From Roseateles terrae (GTDB lineage: Bacteria; Pseudomonadota; Gammaproteobacteria; Burkholderiales; Burkholderiaceae_C): 64,000 nucleotides of DNA. The DNA lies in assembly GCF_014192155.1 (NCBI RefSeq), contig NZ_JACHXO010000004.1:372001-436000 (forward strand), in the 5' to 3' direction. The translations under genes and the position numbers were made by a program. The notes beneath the pieces were generated by a model. The model had not been told where the DNA came from, ran no database searches, and saw only the letters and a program-made list of their open reading frames with translations. Within the stretch, counting starts at the first letter, position 1. Each line of letters begins with the position of its first letter. Of the stretch, positions 26,015 to 34,774 are shown piece by piece.

Positions 26015-26929
26015 TCAGCGCTTCTTGTCCATCGCCGCATTGGCCGCATCCACCGGAGTGGCGCCGCTACCCAGCTCCACGCCGGTGACAGGCTGACTCA
26101 AGGGATCGGAGGCGGTGCGCTCGCGCATGGCCGTCATATCCCGGTCCTGATCCGGGGTGAGTCCCACGGACGCCTGACCGTCGCCGCCGTCCACCGCGCT
26201 TTGCTGCTCCCGGTCGGACACGTACGCGAACAAGGTGTCGTCGTTCCACGGCCCGCGCATGTCGCCCTCGCCCTGCGACATGTTGAAGTAGACCGACGCG
26301 TACTCCGGTTTGCCCGGCAGCTTGCCCGGGGGGAAGTTCGGCGCCATCGAATACAGCGCCTTTTCGAATGACTTCTGGTGAGCGATCTCGCGTGTCATGA
26401 GAAAGCCCAGGGCCTCCTTGACGCCGGGGTCGTCAGTCACCGCAATCAGACGTTCATAAACGATCTTGGCACGCGCTTCGGCAGCGATGTTGGAGCGAAG
26501 GTCGGCGCTTGGATCCCCGATGCTGTCGATATAACCGGCATTCCACAGCTGCCCGCCGGAATTGGTCAGTGCCGGTCCGCCGCCATAAAGAATCTGCGTG
26601 ACGTGCGAATCGTTGCCGGCCCCCTGAAGAGACCGGAAGAGCTCGGCCTCGGATTCAGTGGCCTCTGCGAGCTGGCCCTTGGCGCCCTTGTTGAGCATGG
26701 CCACCACGGTGCCGATCACTTCCAGATGGCTGAGCTCTTCGGTGGCAATGTCCATCAGCATGTCCTTGCGGCCAGGGTCGTCCTCGGCCAGGGCCTGTGT
26801 GAAGTAGCGGCAGGCCGCTGCAAGCTCGCCTTGCGGTCCGCCGAATTGCTCGAGCATCAGATTGGCCAATGCAGGATTGCATTCGCGAACGCGGACCGTG
26901 TATTGCAGTCGTTTGTTGTGCGCAAACAT
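26015..26929 (-). CDS. Manganese (non-haem) catalase
   Basis: A 304-residue dimanganese catalase that breaks down hydrogen peroxide. The ligands are visible: Glu35 in GGPQGELAA, Glu65 and His68 in ATEELSHLE, a later Glu in AAEARAKIVYERL, and His in TREIAHQKSF. The C-terminal tail (residues about 265-304) is polar and family-variable. ATG 26929 has AAGGAGA upstream; the frame is open to 27121 but that extension is not conserved-looking. It sits among stress-type small genes, fitting oxidative-stress protection. Confidence 0.94.
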   Translation of the reverse strand: MFAHNKRLQYTVRVRECNPALANLMLEQFGGPQGELAAACRYFTQALAEDDPGRKDMLMDIATEELSHLEVIGTVVAMLNKGAKGQLAEATESEAELFRSLQGAGNDSHVTQILYGGGPALTNSGGQLWNAGYIDSIGDPSADLRSNIAAEARAKIVYERLIAVTDDPGVKEALGFLMTREIAHQKSFEKALYSMAPNFPPGKLPGKPEYASVYFNMSQGEGDMRGPWNDDTLFAYVSDREQQSAVDGGDGQASVGLTPDQDRDMTAMRERTASDPLSQPVTGVELGSGATPVDAANAAMDKKR

Positions 26930-27306
26930 GAAAATCTCCTTGCCGGTTGAGCTGGGTTCGTGAAAGACCAGCGGCTGCCGAGAATCAGCGGCCACGCATT
27001 CACGGAGCAAAGCGAAAACCTGCCAGAGAGATAGGGTTACCCGCTCACAGCCGAACGGGATTGCCGCAGATCGCGCGGGGCTGACCTTGTTGCAATAGAT
27101 CGACGCCGCGCGATACAGCAACTGAACGCAGGCACGTGCACAACGAACAATGAATGAGCGGATGAGCGCTTTTCAGCAAGCCTCTTGATCAACCGTGTGG
27201 AGCGTGCAAATCCGGCATCACATGGACGGCAATCCATGCAGCATCAAGCGGTGGCGCGGCATGCGACGGCACGGCACGGCGTGGCGTGCCGTCGCGCGCC
27301 GCGGCC
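26930..27306. other. Intergenic region upstream of Mn catalase
   Basis: About 377 bases with lower GC than the flanks. No coding frame looks real. The region should hold the catalase promoter, but I cannot pick a convincing -35/-10 pair. The hairpin at 27263-27295 lies at its far end. Confidence 0.5.
27263..27295 (-). terminator. GC-rich hairpin downstream of the DUF421 gene
   Basis: GCGACGGCACG and CGTGCCGTCGC form a perfect 11-base-pair stem with an 11-base loop, 11 bases after the DUF421 stop. It lacks a U-tract, so termination is only plausible. The loop repeats the GGCACG unit. Confidence 0.4.
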
Positions 27307-27765
27307 TCAGTGCTGAATGATGCTGATGCTGCCGTCGCTCTCCAGAATCGCCAGCTTCATGTCGCGCAAGGAGCAATCGGCTTCGCGAAGCGCCTGTTTC
27401 ACATCGGCCTGACCAATGCGATGCCGTCGCATGATCTGCGGGAACCACTGACCGTCCCGGCCGATCAGCACCGGCGACCCTTCCAACAGCCGTTCCAGCT
27501 TCTTGCTTCGAGAGCTGATGAAGCCAAGCAGGCCATTCATCAGGATCAGCGCTGCAGCGAGGATCCAGGCGCCGGTCACGGATTCCTCGCCGCCGCTCAG
27601 GCCGTTGCTGACCGCTTCGCTGAGCAGCATCACCACCAGCAGGTCAAAGGGTGTGAACTGTCCGACGGTCCGCTTGCCCGAAAGCCGGACCATGAGAAAC
27701 AGCGCGAAGTAGATGAGAACTGCGCGGGCCAGCAGTTCCCAGACAGGGACTTGTAGATCGAACAT
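27307..27765 (-). CDS. DUF421 (YetF/YcaP-like) membrane protein
   Basis: A 152-residue product: three N-terminal helices, then the cytoplasmic DUF421 domain. Typical segments are FLMVRLSGKRTVGQFTPFDL, a VVMLLSEAVSNGL stretch and MRRHRIGQADVKQALREADC. RLxGKRxxGxxxxFDxxV is the family signature. Relatives YetF/YrbG are linked to spore or envelope stress in Bacillus; the role here is unknown. ATG 27765 is preferred over TTG 27780. It is shorter than many family members, as it ends soon after ESDGSISII. Confidence 0.88.
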   Translation of the reverse strand: MFDLQVPVWELLARAVLIYFALFLMVRLSGKRTVGQFTPFDLLVVMLLSEAVSNGLSGGEESVTGAWILAAALILMNGLLGFISSRSKKLERLLEGSPVLIGRDGQWFPQIMRRHRIGQADVKQALREADCSLRDMKLAILESDGSISIIQH

Positions 27766-28079
27766 GTTCGCAGCCAGCAAACGTGGTGCCCACGTCGGGC
27801 GATGCTGACGGACAACTCCTCAAAACACCTCTCGCACGGCCCACGGTCGGAGGGGAGGTTTCGTTAAACGGGGATTGCGCCGTCCGCGCTGTGGCGCCAC
27901 CCGATCTTCGAAGCGCCTGGCCCGCCGTGAGCGCCGAGCTTGCAAAGACTGCCTGAGATGAACCGGCTCCTCATTGTCGACGGCAGCATCCGGAGCGCTG
28001 TGCGCCGAGCCGGGAAGTGCTCGACCGGCGCCCGCGCGAGCCGCCGCGGCGCATGATGCGACGCCGCCCCGCCTCTGCA
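27766..28079. other. Intergenic region without supported gene
   Basis: About 314 bases between the DUF421 start and the LysR stop. Short open frames exist on both strands, but none has a Shine-Dalgarno, family motif or convincing composition. It probably contains the DUF421 promoter and the end of the LysR transcript; I see nothing else. Confidence 0.5.
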
Positions 28080-29003
28080 CTACGGAGCGGGACCCTCATG
28101 AGCGGAATCGGAAAGCACCGGCGCATGCGCCAGCAATCGTTCCAGCCGCTCCATGCGATGGCGGTGCAAGGTGGTGATCGCATAGAAGTTCTCGCGCAGC
28201 TGGGTGGATCGGGCCACCGTCACCAGCACGCCGGTGCGCAGTTCGTCCTGCACCACCACCTCCGGCAGCACGGTGAGCCAGCCGCTGTCCCGCGCCACCA
28301 GACGCAGCATCGCCATGTCGTCCACCTCGGCGCGCAAACGCGGGGTCACGCCCGCTGCCACGCAGAGCGCATCGAAGGGTCCGCGCAGCGCGTGGCGAGG
28401 GCCCGGGAGCGCCAGTTCCCGGCCATCCAGATCTTCCGGCATGCGCAGGCTGCGCCCGCGCCATTCCTGGGCCGCCCCCACCAGGGAGATCGGCTGGCTG
28501 CCGAGAAAGCGGCAATGCAACGGCCGGTCCGCACTGGCCGGCACCGCTTCGTTGGCGAGCACGACGTCGAGCTGGTGTTCCAACAGACGCGCAATCAGCC
28601 CGTCCAGCAAGCCGGACTCCAGCGAGAGCGTCACCGCTTGATCGGTCAGCAGCGGTCGAATCCAGTTTTCCAGATAGTTGCGGGAGAGAGTCGCCACACT
28701 GCCCACCCGCAGGTGCTCCATGCCGGGACCCTGACCCTGCAGCCGACCCAGCAACTCCCGGCCCAGACCAAAGATGTTCTCTGCGTAGGACAGCACCAGT
28801 TGCCCGCGCTCGGTCAGCACCATGCGCCGGCCGCTGCGCTCGAACAGCGGCTCGCCAAGGCGGTCCTCCAGCTGCCGGATCTGACTGGAGAGCGCCGACT
28901 GCGACACATGAAGCTGCTGCGCCGCCTGGGTGAGATGCCCCGTGCGGGCCACCTGCCAGAAATAGAACAAGTGCCGGAAATTCAGTTGCTCGACGCCAAA
29001 CAT
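28080..29003 (-). CDS. LysR-family regulator, NhaR-like
   Basis: A 307-residue LysR protein. LNFRHLFYFWQVARTGHLTQ then QLHVSQSALSSQIRQLEDRL form the NhaR-type helix-turn-helix, and an effector domain begins near residue 95 (LRVGSVATLSRNYLENWIRP). NhaR-like regulators typically control ion-transport genes, and this one is divergent from dabB-dabA, whose DabB belongs to the same antiporter/NuoL superfamily. Regulation of the DAB operon by this protein, perhaps in response to inorganic carbon or sodium, is a reasonable inference. Confidence 0.92.
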   Translation of the reverse strand: MFGVEQLNFRHLFYFWQVARTGHLTQAAQQLHVSQSALSSQIRQLEDRLGEPLFERSGRRMVLTERGQLVLSYAENIFGLGRELLGRLQGQGPGMEHLRVGSVATLSRNYLENWIRPLLTDQAVTLSLESGLLDGLIARLLEHQLDVVLANEAVPASADRPLHCRFLGSQPISLVGAAQEWRGRSLRMPEDLDGRELALPGPRHALRGPFDALCVAAGVTPRLRAEVDDMAMLRLVARDSGWLTVLPEVVVQDELRTGVLVTVARSTQLRENFYAITTLHRHRMERLERLLAHAPVLSDSAHEGPAP

Positions 29004-29014
29004 TCTGTTTTCCA

Positions 29015-29035
29015 GATCAATTAGTTCTGATCAAT
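29015..29035 (+). promoter_or_regulatory. Direct repeat in the LysR-dabB divergent promoter
   Basis: GATCAAT occurs twice (29015-29021 and 29029-29035), exactly 14 bases apart and in an AT-rich patch just upstream of the LysR start. The spacing would place copies about 1.3 helical turns apart. This is a candidate LysR contact site; no reliable -35/-10 could be assigned. Confidence 0.35.
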
Positions 29036-29097
29036 GAATTTTACAGAACAACTGAGGATCGGCACGATCGCGGCCATTGAGTTCTGGAGCGCTTGTG

Positions 29098-30693
29098 ATG
29101 ACCTTCTTTCCCACCTCGGCTGCTGCGTTCAGCGCCTTGCTGCCCGCCGCCCTGATGCTGGCCGCGATGGGCCTGGCGGCGCTGCCAGGACGGACGCAGG
29201 GCATCGCCAGCGATCAGAGCGCGTGGCGCCGCTTCCGCTGGATGTCCATGGCAGCCACTTTGGCGGCTGCCCTCAGTCTGGCGCTGCAAGGCGGGCTGCA
29301 CCTGGCTTCCACCGGCCCCGCTCTCACGCCGCTCGCACAGCCCCGCGCGCTCCCTTTCGTCGCCCTCAGCCTGAGCGGCGCCTGGGTCGCCCTGCTGGTG
29401 CAACTGCTGGGCACGGCCATCGGCGTGTTCTCTTCCCGCTACCTGGAAGGGGAACGGGGCCAGGCCCGGTATGCGGCTGCGCTGTGTGGCGTGCTGGCCG
29501 CCGTCCAGGTGCTGCTGCTGGCCGATCACTGGTTGCTGCTGATCGGCAGTTGGGCGGCTGCGGGGATCGCGCTGCAACACCTGCTCTGCTTCTACGCCGA
29601 TCGGCCCTTCGCCCAACTCGCCGCCCACAAAAAGCGCGTCGCCGACCGATTGGCGGATGGGCTGCTGCTGACGGCTGCGGGACTGAGCGCCTGGGAGGTC
29701 GGCAGCGGCTCGCTGACCGCGCTGCGGGACCATCTGGCCGCCGGGCCCGCGTCGAGCAGTCTGCAGATCGCTGCGGTCTGTCTGGCCCTCGCCGTGCTGC
29801 TGCGCACCGCCCTGCTGCCGATGCATGGCTGGCTGATCCAGGTGATGGAGGCGCCGACGCCGGTGTCCGCGCTGCTGCATGCCGGCGTGGTCAATCTGGG
29901 CGGCTGGGTGCTGATCCGCTTTGCGCCGCTGCTGGAGGCAGCGCCAGTGGCCCGCTGGCTGCTGGTGGGCGCGGGCCTGCTCACGGCCGTCCTGGCCGGC
30001 CTGGTCATGCTCACCCGCATCAGCATCAAGGTGCGGCTGGCCTGGTCCACCGTCGCCCAGATGGGTTTCATGGTGATGGAGTGCGGACTGGGTCTGTACA
30101 GCCTCGCACTGCTGCATCTGCTGGGCCATTCGCTCTACAAGGCGCATGCCTTCCTGATGGCGTCCAGCGTGGTGGACGAGAGCCGCCGCGCCGACATGCG
30201 CGGCAGCGCCACCGCGACCTTGCCGAGCCTGCTGATGGCACCCGCGGCGGCGGCCGCAGTGGTGCTCGGGTTGAGTGCACTGGTGTCGGCCACCGTCGGG
30301 ACGTCCGGATGGCCCCTGTGGTGGACGGCCCTGCTCGCCCTGGCCTGGGCGCCGCTGATGTGGAGCACGCAGAGCGCGGGTGATGCAACGCGCACCACGC
30401 CGTGGCGTCAGACGCTCACCGGCCTTGCCATGGTGGCGGGGCTGACCTGTGCCGCCCTGCTGGGCCACGCGCTGCCCTTCGGTGTGACGGACACCCCGGA
30501 GCCGTGGACCGGTTGGGCGGCGGTCGGCGGCATGGGGCTGCTGTATGTCTGCCTGGTGCTGATGCAGTCCGGCACGGACATGCTCTCCGGCTGGCGCCGC
30601 CGCAGTTACGCCGGGTTTTACATCGATGAATACGTCACCCGTTGGACGCTCCAGGTGTGGCCCACACGATGGGCCTCCCCGCTGGCGCAATGA
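29098..30693 (+). CDS. dabB: DabB, NuoL-like proton-conducting subunit of the DAB inorganic carbon system
   Basis: A 531-residue protein with about 13-15 membrane helices of the proton-antiporter (NuoL/MrpA) family. Conserved parts are LLPMHGWLIQVMEAPTPVSA then LLHAGVVNLGGWVLIRFAPL, and TRISIKVRLAWSTVAQMGFM followed by LLGHSLYKAHAFL, with conserved Lys and His in the helices. In Halothiobacillus, DabB powers DabA with cation flux to accumulate bicarbonate. ATG 29098 follows TGGAG. The gene lies 32 bases before dabA and no other complex I genes are nearby, so a NADH dehydrogenase role is unlikely. Confidence 0.92.
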   Translation: MTFFPTSAAAFSALLPAALMLAAMGLAALPGRTQGIASDQSAWRRFRWMSMAATLAAALSLALQGGLHLASTGPALTPLAQPRALPFVALSLSGAWVALLVQLLGTAIGVFSSRYLEGERGQARYAAALCGVLAAVQVLLLADHWLLLIGSWAAAGIALQHLLCFYADRPFAQLAAHKKRVADRLADGLLLTAAGLSAWEVGSGSLTALRDHLAAGPASSSLQIAAVCLALAVLLRTALLPMHGWLIQVMEAPTPVSALLHAGVVNLGGWVLIRFAPLLEAAPVARWLLVGAGLLTAVLAGLVMLTRISIKVRLAWSTVAQMGFMVMECGLGLYSLALLHLLGHSLYKAHAFLMASSVVDESRRADMRGSATATLPSLLMAPAAAAAVVLGLSALVSATVGTSGWPLWWTALLALAWAPLMWSTQSAGDATRTTPWRQTLTGLAMVAGLTCAALLGHALPFGVTDTPEPWTGWAAVGGMGLLYVCLVLMQSGTDMLSGWRRRSYAGFYIDEYVTRWTLQVWPTRWASPLAQ

Positions 30694-30725
30694 GCCCCCC
30701 TCCCCCGCCCTTCACGAGGACCTCC

Positions 30726-33383
30726 ATGAACACCATCACCCGGCCCATCCGCGAACGGACGACCCCGCCCAGCCGCCCGGACACCGCGCAGGATCGCGAC
30801 GTCCTCTCCCCCAAGGGGCAGGACACGGTGCTTTCCGTCTTCAGCAGTGCCGAGGCATGCGGTACCACGCCCGACTTTGATCAACGTGTGGAAGCGGCCT
30901 GCGCCAAGGCCTGCAGCGCCATCGCGCCGGCCTGGCCACTGGATCGCGCCATTGCGGTGAACCCGCACTGGGAACGCATCGGCATGCCGGTACGCGCCGT
31001 CGCCGCCCGCATGGCGGTACTGGGCCGCCTGCAGGTCTTTCCGCCGCGGGATCAGTTGAGGGCTGCCTGGCACTCCGGCCGCATCCAGTCGGCCGATCTG
31101 CGTGCCGCGCTGCTCGCCTCGGCCGAAGCTCGCGCCTGCGGTCTCGACGAAGCGGCCTGCATCGCCGCCCTGGGCCCGTCGCCTGCCTTGCCGCAACTGC
31201 AGCAACTGCCGCAATTGCCGCTGCTGATTGACGTGCTGGATGACGATCCGCAAGGACAGTCGCGACTCTCATGGCGGCAGGCCATTACCCATCAGCTGAG
31301 CCAGACCTGCGCGGCCTACTTCGACCGTCACCAGGCCGACTGGCAGCCGCAGCGCAGCCACGGCCTCTACGCCTTCTGGCGCGACACCCTCGTCCATGAC
31401 CACGGCATCGGCGTGCTGATGGGCCTGCCCGACATCGCCCGCGGGCTGCAGGCGCTGCCGGATACCCGGGAGGCGGCCGAGCGTTGGGTCCTGAGCCGTC
31501 TGGGGCTGCCCGAAGACGCCTGGGCCGACTACCTCGAAGCGGTGCTGCTGACGGTGAACGGCTGGGCATCCTGGTGCGCCTATCTCGGCTGGCAGGCCCG
31601 CCTGCAGGGCGGCAGTGACAGCCATCTCCGGGACCTGCTCGCCATTCGTCTGGCCTGGGGCGCCGTTCTGCTCGAATGCCGCGGCGGCTCCACCGCCCAG
31701 CGGGCTTTCGCGGCCCTGCAGGGGGCCTGGGAACAGTCCGCGCAGCGGCTGCAGGAGGCGCATCACCACCTGCTGGTGGACGAGGTGTGGCAGAACGCCC
31801 TGGACATCGGCTATCAGCGCGACCTCGCCCAACGACTGGCGATGGTGGCGCCAGCGCCCGTGCTGGCACAGGGCCCCGGCGGAACGCCAGTGCCCGCCCC
31901 GGAGGTCCAGGCCGTCTTCTGCATCGACGTTCGCAGCGAGCCGCTGCGTCGCGCCATCGAGTCCGCCTGGCCGGCGGTCCAGACGCTGGGCTTTGCGGGC
32001 TTCTTCGGCTTGCCGGTCAGTTACTCGCCGCTCGGTACCTCGCTGGACCGTCCCCAACTGCCGGGGCTGCTGGCGCCAGCCCTGTCGGTGACCGATGAGG
32101 TCGTCACCCTGCCGCTCGATGCGAGCGCTGGCCCCGATGCGCAGGACGTGCTGCAGGCGCGTCATCAGCACTTCCGCCGCACGCGCCAATGGCGTGCGGG
32201 GACCCGCTGGCCCAATGCCGCGTTTTCCTCGGTGGAAGCCATTGGCGCGGGATATGTCGGCAAGATGATCGGCCTGCTGCGCCCTGGCAAGGCCACGCGC
32301 CGGGTCGCGGATGACGAGGGTCTCTCCGCTCGCTACCGCCCCGTGTGCCGCCCCACCCTCGCCGGCCTGGATCTGGAAGCCAAGGTCGCCCTCGCGGCAC
32401 GCGTGCTGCACGCGATGTCGATGGACCGCACCATCGCGCCCCTGGTGCTGCTGATGGGTCATGGCAGCCAAAGCCTCAACAATGCGCAGGCGGCGGCCCT
32501 GGACTGCGGCGCGTGCTGTGGCCAGACGGGCGAGGTGAACGCCCGTGCGCTGGCGCGCCTGCTCAATGAGCCGCCGGTGCAGGCGGGGCTGCGTGCGCGC
32601 GGCCTGCCACTGCCAGCAGACGTGGCCTTTGTGGCCGCGCTGCATAACACCACCACGGACGAGATCGAGGGGTTCGATCTGGACCTGCTGCCGCTCAGCG
32701 CGCAGGCGCGCTGGTCCCGACTGCAGCCGGTGCTGGTGCAGGCGGGCGATCAGGTACGGCGGGAGCGCGCGGCGTCCCTGGGGCTGGATCCGCGCATGCC
32801 GGCAGGCGCCCTGCTCAGTCAGCTGCAGCGCCGGGCCAATGACGCCGCGCAGATCCGGCCCGAATGGGGCCTGGCCGGCAATGCCGCCTTCGTGATGGCG
32901 CCGCGCTCTCGCACCCGCGGGTCGGTGTTGCACGGACGCGTCTTCCTGCATGACTACGACGCCGAACAGGATGCGGACGGCAGTGTGCTCGAACTGCTGA
33001 TGACGGCGCCGATGCTGGTGACGCACTGGATCAACTGGCAATACCACGCGTCCACCAGTGAGCCGACCCGCCTGGGCAGCGGCAACAAGCTGCTGCACAA
33101 CGTGGTGGGCGGAAACCTCGGTGTCTTCGAAGGCAATGGCGGCGATCTGCGCATCGGCCTCGCGCGCCAGTCGGTGCACGACGGTGAAGACTGGCGCCAT
33201 GAGGCCGTGCGCCTGACCGTGGTGATCGACGCGCCTGCCGACGCGATCGACCGCGTCCTGCAACGGCATGCAGTGGTGCGACAGCTGGTGGAGCATGGCT
33301 GGCTGCATCTGTGGCGCTTCGCTGAAGGCGGTGGCTTTCAGCGATGGGTGACCGGCGAATGGCGACCTGAATCGACCCGGTAA
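30726..33383 (+). CDS. dabA: DabA (DUF2309), carbonic anhydrase-like subunit of the DAB system
   Basis: An 885-residue DUF2309 protein. The zinc-site residues of DabA are present with the right spacing: Cys399 and Asp401 in AVFCIDVRSE, His579 in LMGHGSQSLNNAQ and Cys594 in ALDCGACCGQTGE (His to Cys is 15 residues, as in Halothiobacillus C351, D353, H524, C539). The start region is followed by PLDRAIAVNPHWERIGMPV, a family signature. DabA is thought to hydrate CO2 vectorially, driven by DabB. ATG 30726 follows GAGGA; the upstream open frame is a shadow. Confidence 0.95.
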   Translation: MNTITRPIRERTTPPSRPDTAQDRDVLSPKGQDTVLSVFSSAEACGTTPDFDQRVEAACAKACSAIAPAWPLDRAIAVNPHWERIGMPVRAVAARMAVLGRLQVFPPRDQLRAAWHSGRIQSADLRAALLASAEARACGLDEAACIAALGPSPALPQLQQLPQLPLLIDVLDDDPQGQSRLSWRQAITHQLSQTCAAYFDRHQADWQPQRSHGLYAFWRDTLVHDHGIGVLMGLPDIARGLQALPDTREAAERWVLSRLGLPEDAWADYLEAVLLTVNGWASWCAYLGWQARLQGGSDSHLRDLLAIRLAWGAVLLECRGGSTAQRAFAALQGAWEQSAQRLQEAHHHLLVDEVWQNALDIGYQRDLAQRLAMVAPAPVLAQGPGGTPVPAPEVQAVFCIDVRSEPLRRAIESAWPAVQTLGFAGFFGLPVSYSPLGTSLDRPQLPGLLAPALSVTDEVVTLPLDASAGPDAQDVLQARHQHFRRTRQWRAGTRWPNAAFSSVEAIGAGYVGKMIGLLRPGKATRRVADDEGLSARYRPVCRPTLAGLDLEAKVALAARVLHAMSMDRTIAPLVLLMGHGSQSLNNAQAAALDCGACCGQTGEVNARALARLLNEPPVQAGLRARGLPLPADVAFVAALHNTTTDEIEGFDLDLLPLSAQARWSRLQPVLVQAGDQVRRERAASLGLDPRMPAGALLSQLQRRANDAAQIRPEWGLAGNAAFVMAPRSRTRGSVLHGRVFLHDYDAEQDADGSVLELLMTAPMLVTHWINWQYHASTSEPTRLGSGNKLLHNVVGGNLGVFEGNGGDLRIGLARQSVHDGEDWRHEAVRLTVVIDAPADAIDRVLQRHAVVRQLVEHGWLHLWRFAEGGGFQRWVTGEWRPESTR

Positions 33384-33413
33384 CAACCCCGCGTGCCGCG
33401 ACAGTGCTCCTGG

Positions 33414-33446
33414 CATGCGCCATGACATGCGCCATGACATGCGCCA
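33414..33446. repeat. 12-base tandem direct repeat (2.7 copies)
   Basis: CATGCGCCATGA is repeated at 33414 and 33426, with a third partial copy at 33438. It lies in the short gap between dabA and the next gene and has no apparent hairpin. It may be a slippage product. Confidence 0.7.
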
Positions 33447-33489
33447 CCGCTAAAGTCGGCGATTCCACCATCCAAGAGAATCATCTGTC

Positions 33490-33867
33490 ATGACCGATCG
33501 GAACCAACGGCTCGACGAAATCCTGGCCGAAGCCGCTCCTGAGATCCAGGAGCACTGGGAACACTGTCGCGAGGCCGGACTGTCCGGCCACACCGAGGAG
33601 GCCTCGGACAAGGTGGACGGACAGATCCTGGCCTACTTCGCCCGGCTGAAGGCATTGCCAGATCCGGCCGAGGAAGCTTCGGTCCTGGACGCCATGCGGC
33701 AGCTGTATGAAGCGCTGGATGAGATCAATGAAGAGACCGACGGCGGCCTGCTGGAGACGGACGAGCGAGAGTTGCTGGTGCCGCTCTTCATTGACGCCGC
33801 CGAGGCCTGTGGTGTCGATCCCGAAGCCCACGATGGTGAACCTGGCGGCGAATGGCGCAACTTCTGA
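33490..33867 (+). CDS. Acidic hypothetical protein (125 aa)
   Basis: A very acidic soluble 125-residue protein starting MTDRNQRLDEILAEAAPEIQ, with helical composition and the stretch DGGLLETDERELLVPLFIDA. The C-terminus GGEWRNF resembles small uncharacterised proteobacterial proteins. The GATTCCACCATCCAAGAGAATC upstream gives only a weak AGAGAA Shine-Dalgarno. It lies downstream of dabA but 106 bases away, past the tandem repeat, so it may be transcribed separately. Function not recognised. Confidence 0.72.
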   Translation: MTDRNQRLDEILAEAAPEIQEHWEHCREAGLSGHTEEASDKVDGQILAYFARLKALPDPAEEASVLDAMRQLYEALDEINEETDGGLLETDERELLVPLFIDAAEACGVDPEAHDGEPGGEWRNF

Positions 33868-33880
33868 GGGGGATGAACGT

Positions 33881-34348
33881 TCACAGCCCGTGACGGCGGT
33901 GCCAGTCGGCGAGTGATTCCTCCGGATACTCGTCGAACTGGTCGTCTCCCGGATGGTCGGACACCTCCACCCACTCCGGTTTGGAGCCGAGCATCATGTG
34001 CACATGGGCGGGGGGCACGGGCAGCGGCGTATCGATGGCGCCGGCATGTGGATGCACCAGGTCCGGCCAGCTCTCGTCGTAGAGCCACAGGGCGGTGCCA
34101 CAATGGCCGCAGAAGTGACGCTGACCCGTGCTTTCCTTGCCGTTCAGGTGCGCGCGGTAGATGCGTAGCTCCTTCTCACCCTGATGCAGCTTGAAGGTGC
34201 GGTAATCCGCGCCCAGGTTGATGGCGAAGCCGCCCGTGCCTGCCGTCTTGCGGCAGATGGAGCAATAGCAGCGCATGAAGGGAGCGGGCTCGTGAGAGTC
34301 CACCGAGAATTTCACCCGGCCGCAGTGACAGGAACCGTCCAGACGCAT
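33881..34348 (-). CDS. GFA-family zinc-binding enzyme (glutathione-dependent formaldehyde-activating-like)
   Basis: A 155-residue product with the GFA fold's cysteine pattern: GSCHCGRVKF, MRCYCSICRKTAG and HFCGHCGTALW, which bind two zinc ions. The family includes formaldehyde-activating glutathione enzymes and CENP-V-like proteins, and substrate cannot be assigned. ATG 34348 is set by AAAGGAG 7 bases upstream; the longer open frame upstream overlaps the elongation factor remnant antisense. It is convergent with the preceding acidic protein gene. Confidence 0.9.
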   Translation of the reverse strand: MRLDGSCHCGRVKFSVDSHEPAPFMRCYCSICRKTAGTGGFAINLGADYRTFKLHQGEKELRIYRAHLNGKESTGQRHFCGHCGTALWLYDESWPDLVHPHAGAIDTPLPVPPAHVHMMLGSKPEWVEVSDHPGDDQFDEYPEESLADWHRRHGL

Positions 34349-34440
34349 GGGAACTCCTTTGGCGATGAATGTGAGCGTTGTGGTGTGCGGGCAATTGCGA
34401 TGCCTTGCGCCACCATGTCGACACTGGAAGGGCACGCAGT

Positions 34441-34736
34441 TCAACCTGATCGCAGACCCGCAGTTGCTCGAGCCGGTGATGGCGGTGGAGGTGGTCACGC
34501 CAGCGGAATCGCTGAGCGGCTGCATTGGCGATCTGAACCGGCGTCGCGGTCTCGTCCGAGGGCAATCGCTGCGAGGCACAGCCATCGTTGTGGATGCGCA
34601 AGTCCCGCTGAGCGAGATGTTCGGCTATATCGGGCAACTGCGTGCGCTGTCGTCCGGACGCGCGTCGTTCTCGATGCTGTTCGAGCAGCATGCACTGGCC
34701 CCGCGCAAGGTGCGTGACGCTGTCGCCATTGCTTGA
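34441..34736 (+). pseudogene. fusA: Fragment of elongation factor G (domain V)
   Basis: From about 34441 the frame reads LLEPVMAVEVVTPAESLSGC, then IGDLNRRRGLVRGQ, VPLSEMFGYIGQLRALSSGR and ASFSMLFEQHALAPRKVRD, ending at TGA 34736. This is domain V of EF-G almost to its natural C-terminus; the first roughly 600 residues are missing. Upstream codons do not match EF-G, so the gene is 5' truncated. An in-frame ATG at 34365 could express a short protein, but no Shine-Dalgarno supports it. The sequence departs from housekeeping EF-G at several positions, as in a second fusA-like copy or after relaxed selection. A terminator follows. Confidence 0.8.
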
Positions 34737-34774
34737 TGACGTCTGCCAGTGGCGCTTGAAGCTGCCGGCATCGA

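Noticed and set aside
27820..28080. 86-residue minus-strand ORF between DUF421 and the LysR gene
   Set aside because: Arg/Ala-rich composition, no Shine-Dalgarno and no motif.
29041..30690. 549-residue minus-strand frame opposite dabB
   Set aside because: Gln/Arg/His-rich antisense shadow of a clear NuoL-like gene.
29098..30693. NuoL of respiratory complex I
   Set aside because: No other nuo genes are nearby and dabA follows directly, so DabB is the better assignment.
31269..33440. 723-residue minus-strand frame opposite dabA
   Set aside because: Antisense of a gene with complete DabA zinc ligands; His/Gln-rich and without motifs.
33421..33446. CRISPR-like repeats behind dabA
   Set aside because: The 12-base units are contiguous with no spacers and there are no cas genes.
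34347..34736. Intact 129-residue novel gene
   Set aside because: Most of it is EF-G domain V; the first 30 codons are unrelated, lack a Shine-Dalgarno and overlap the GFA gene start.
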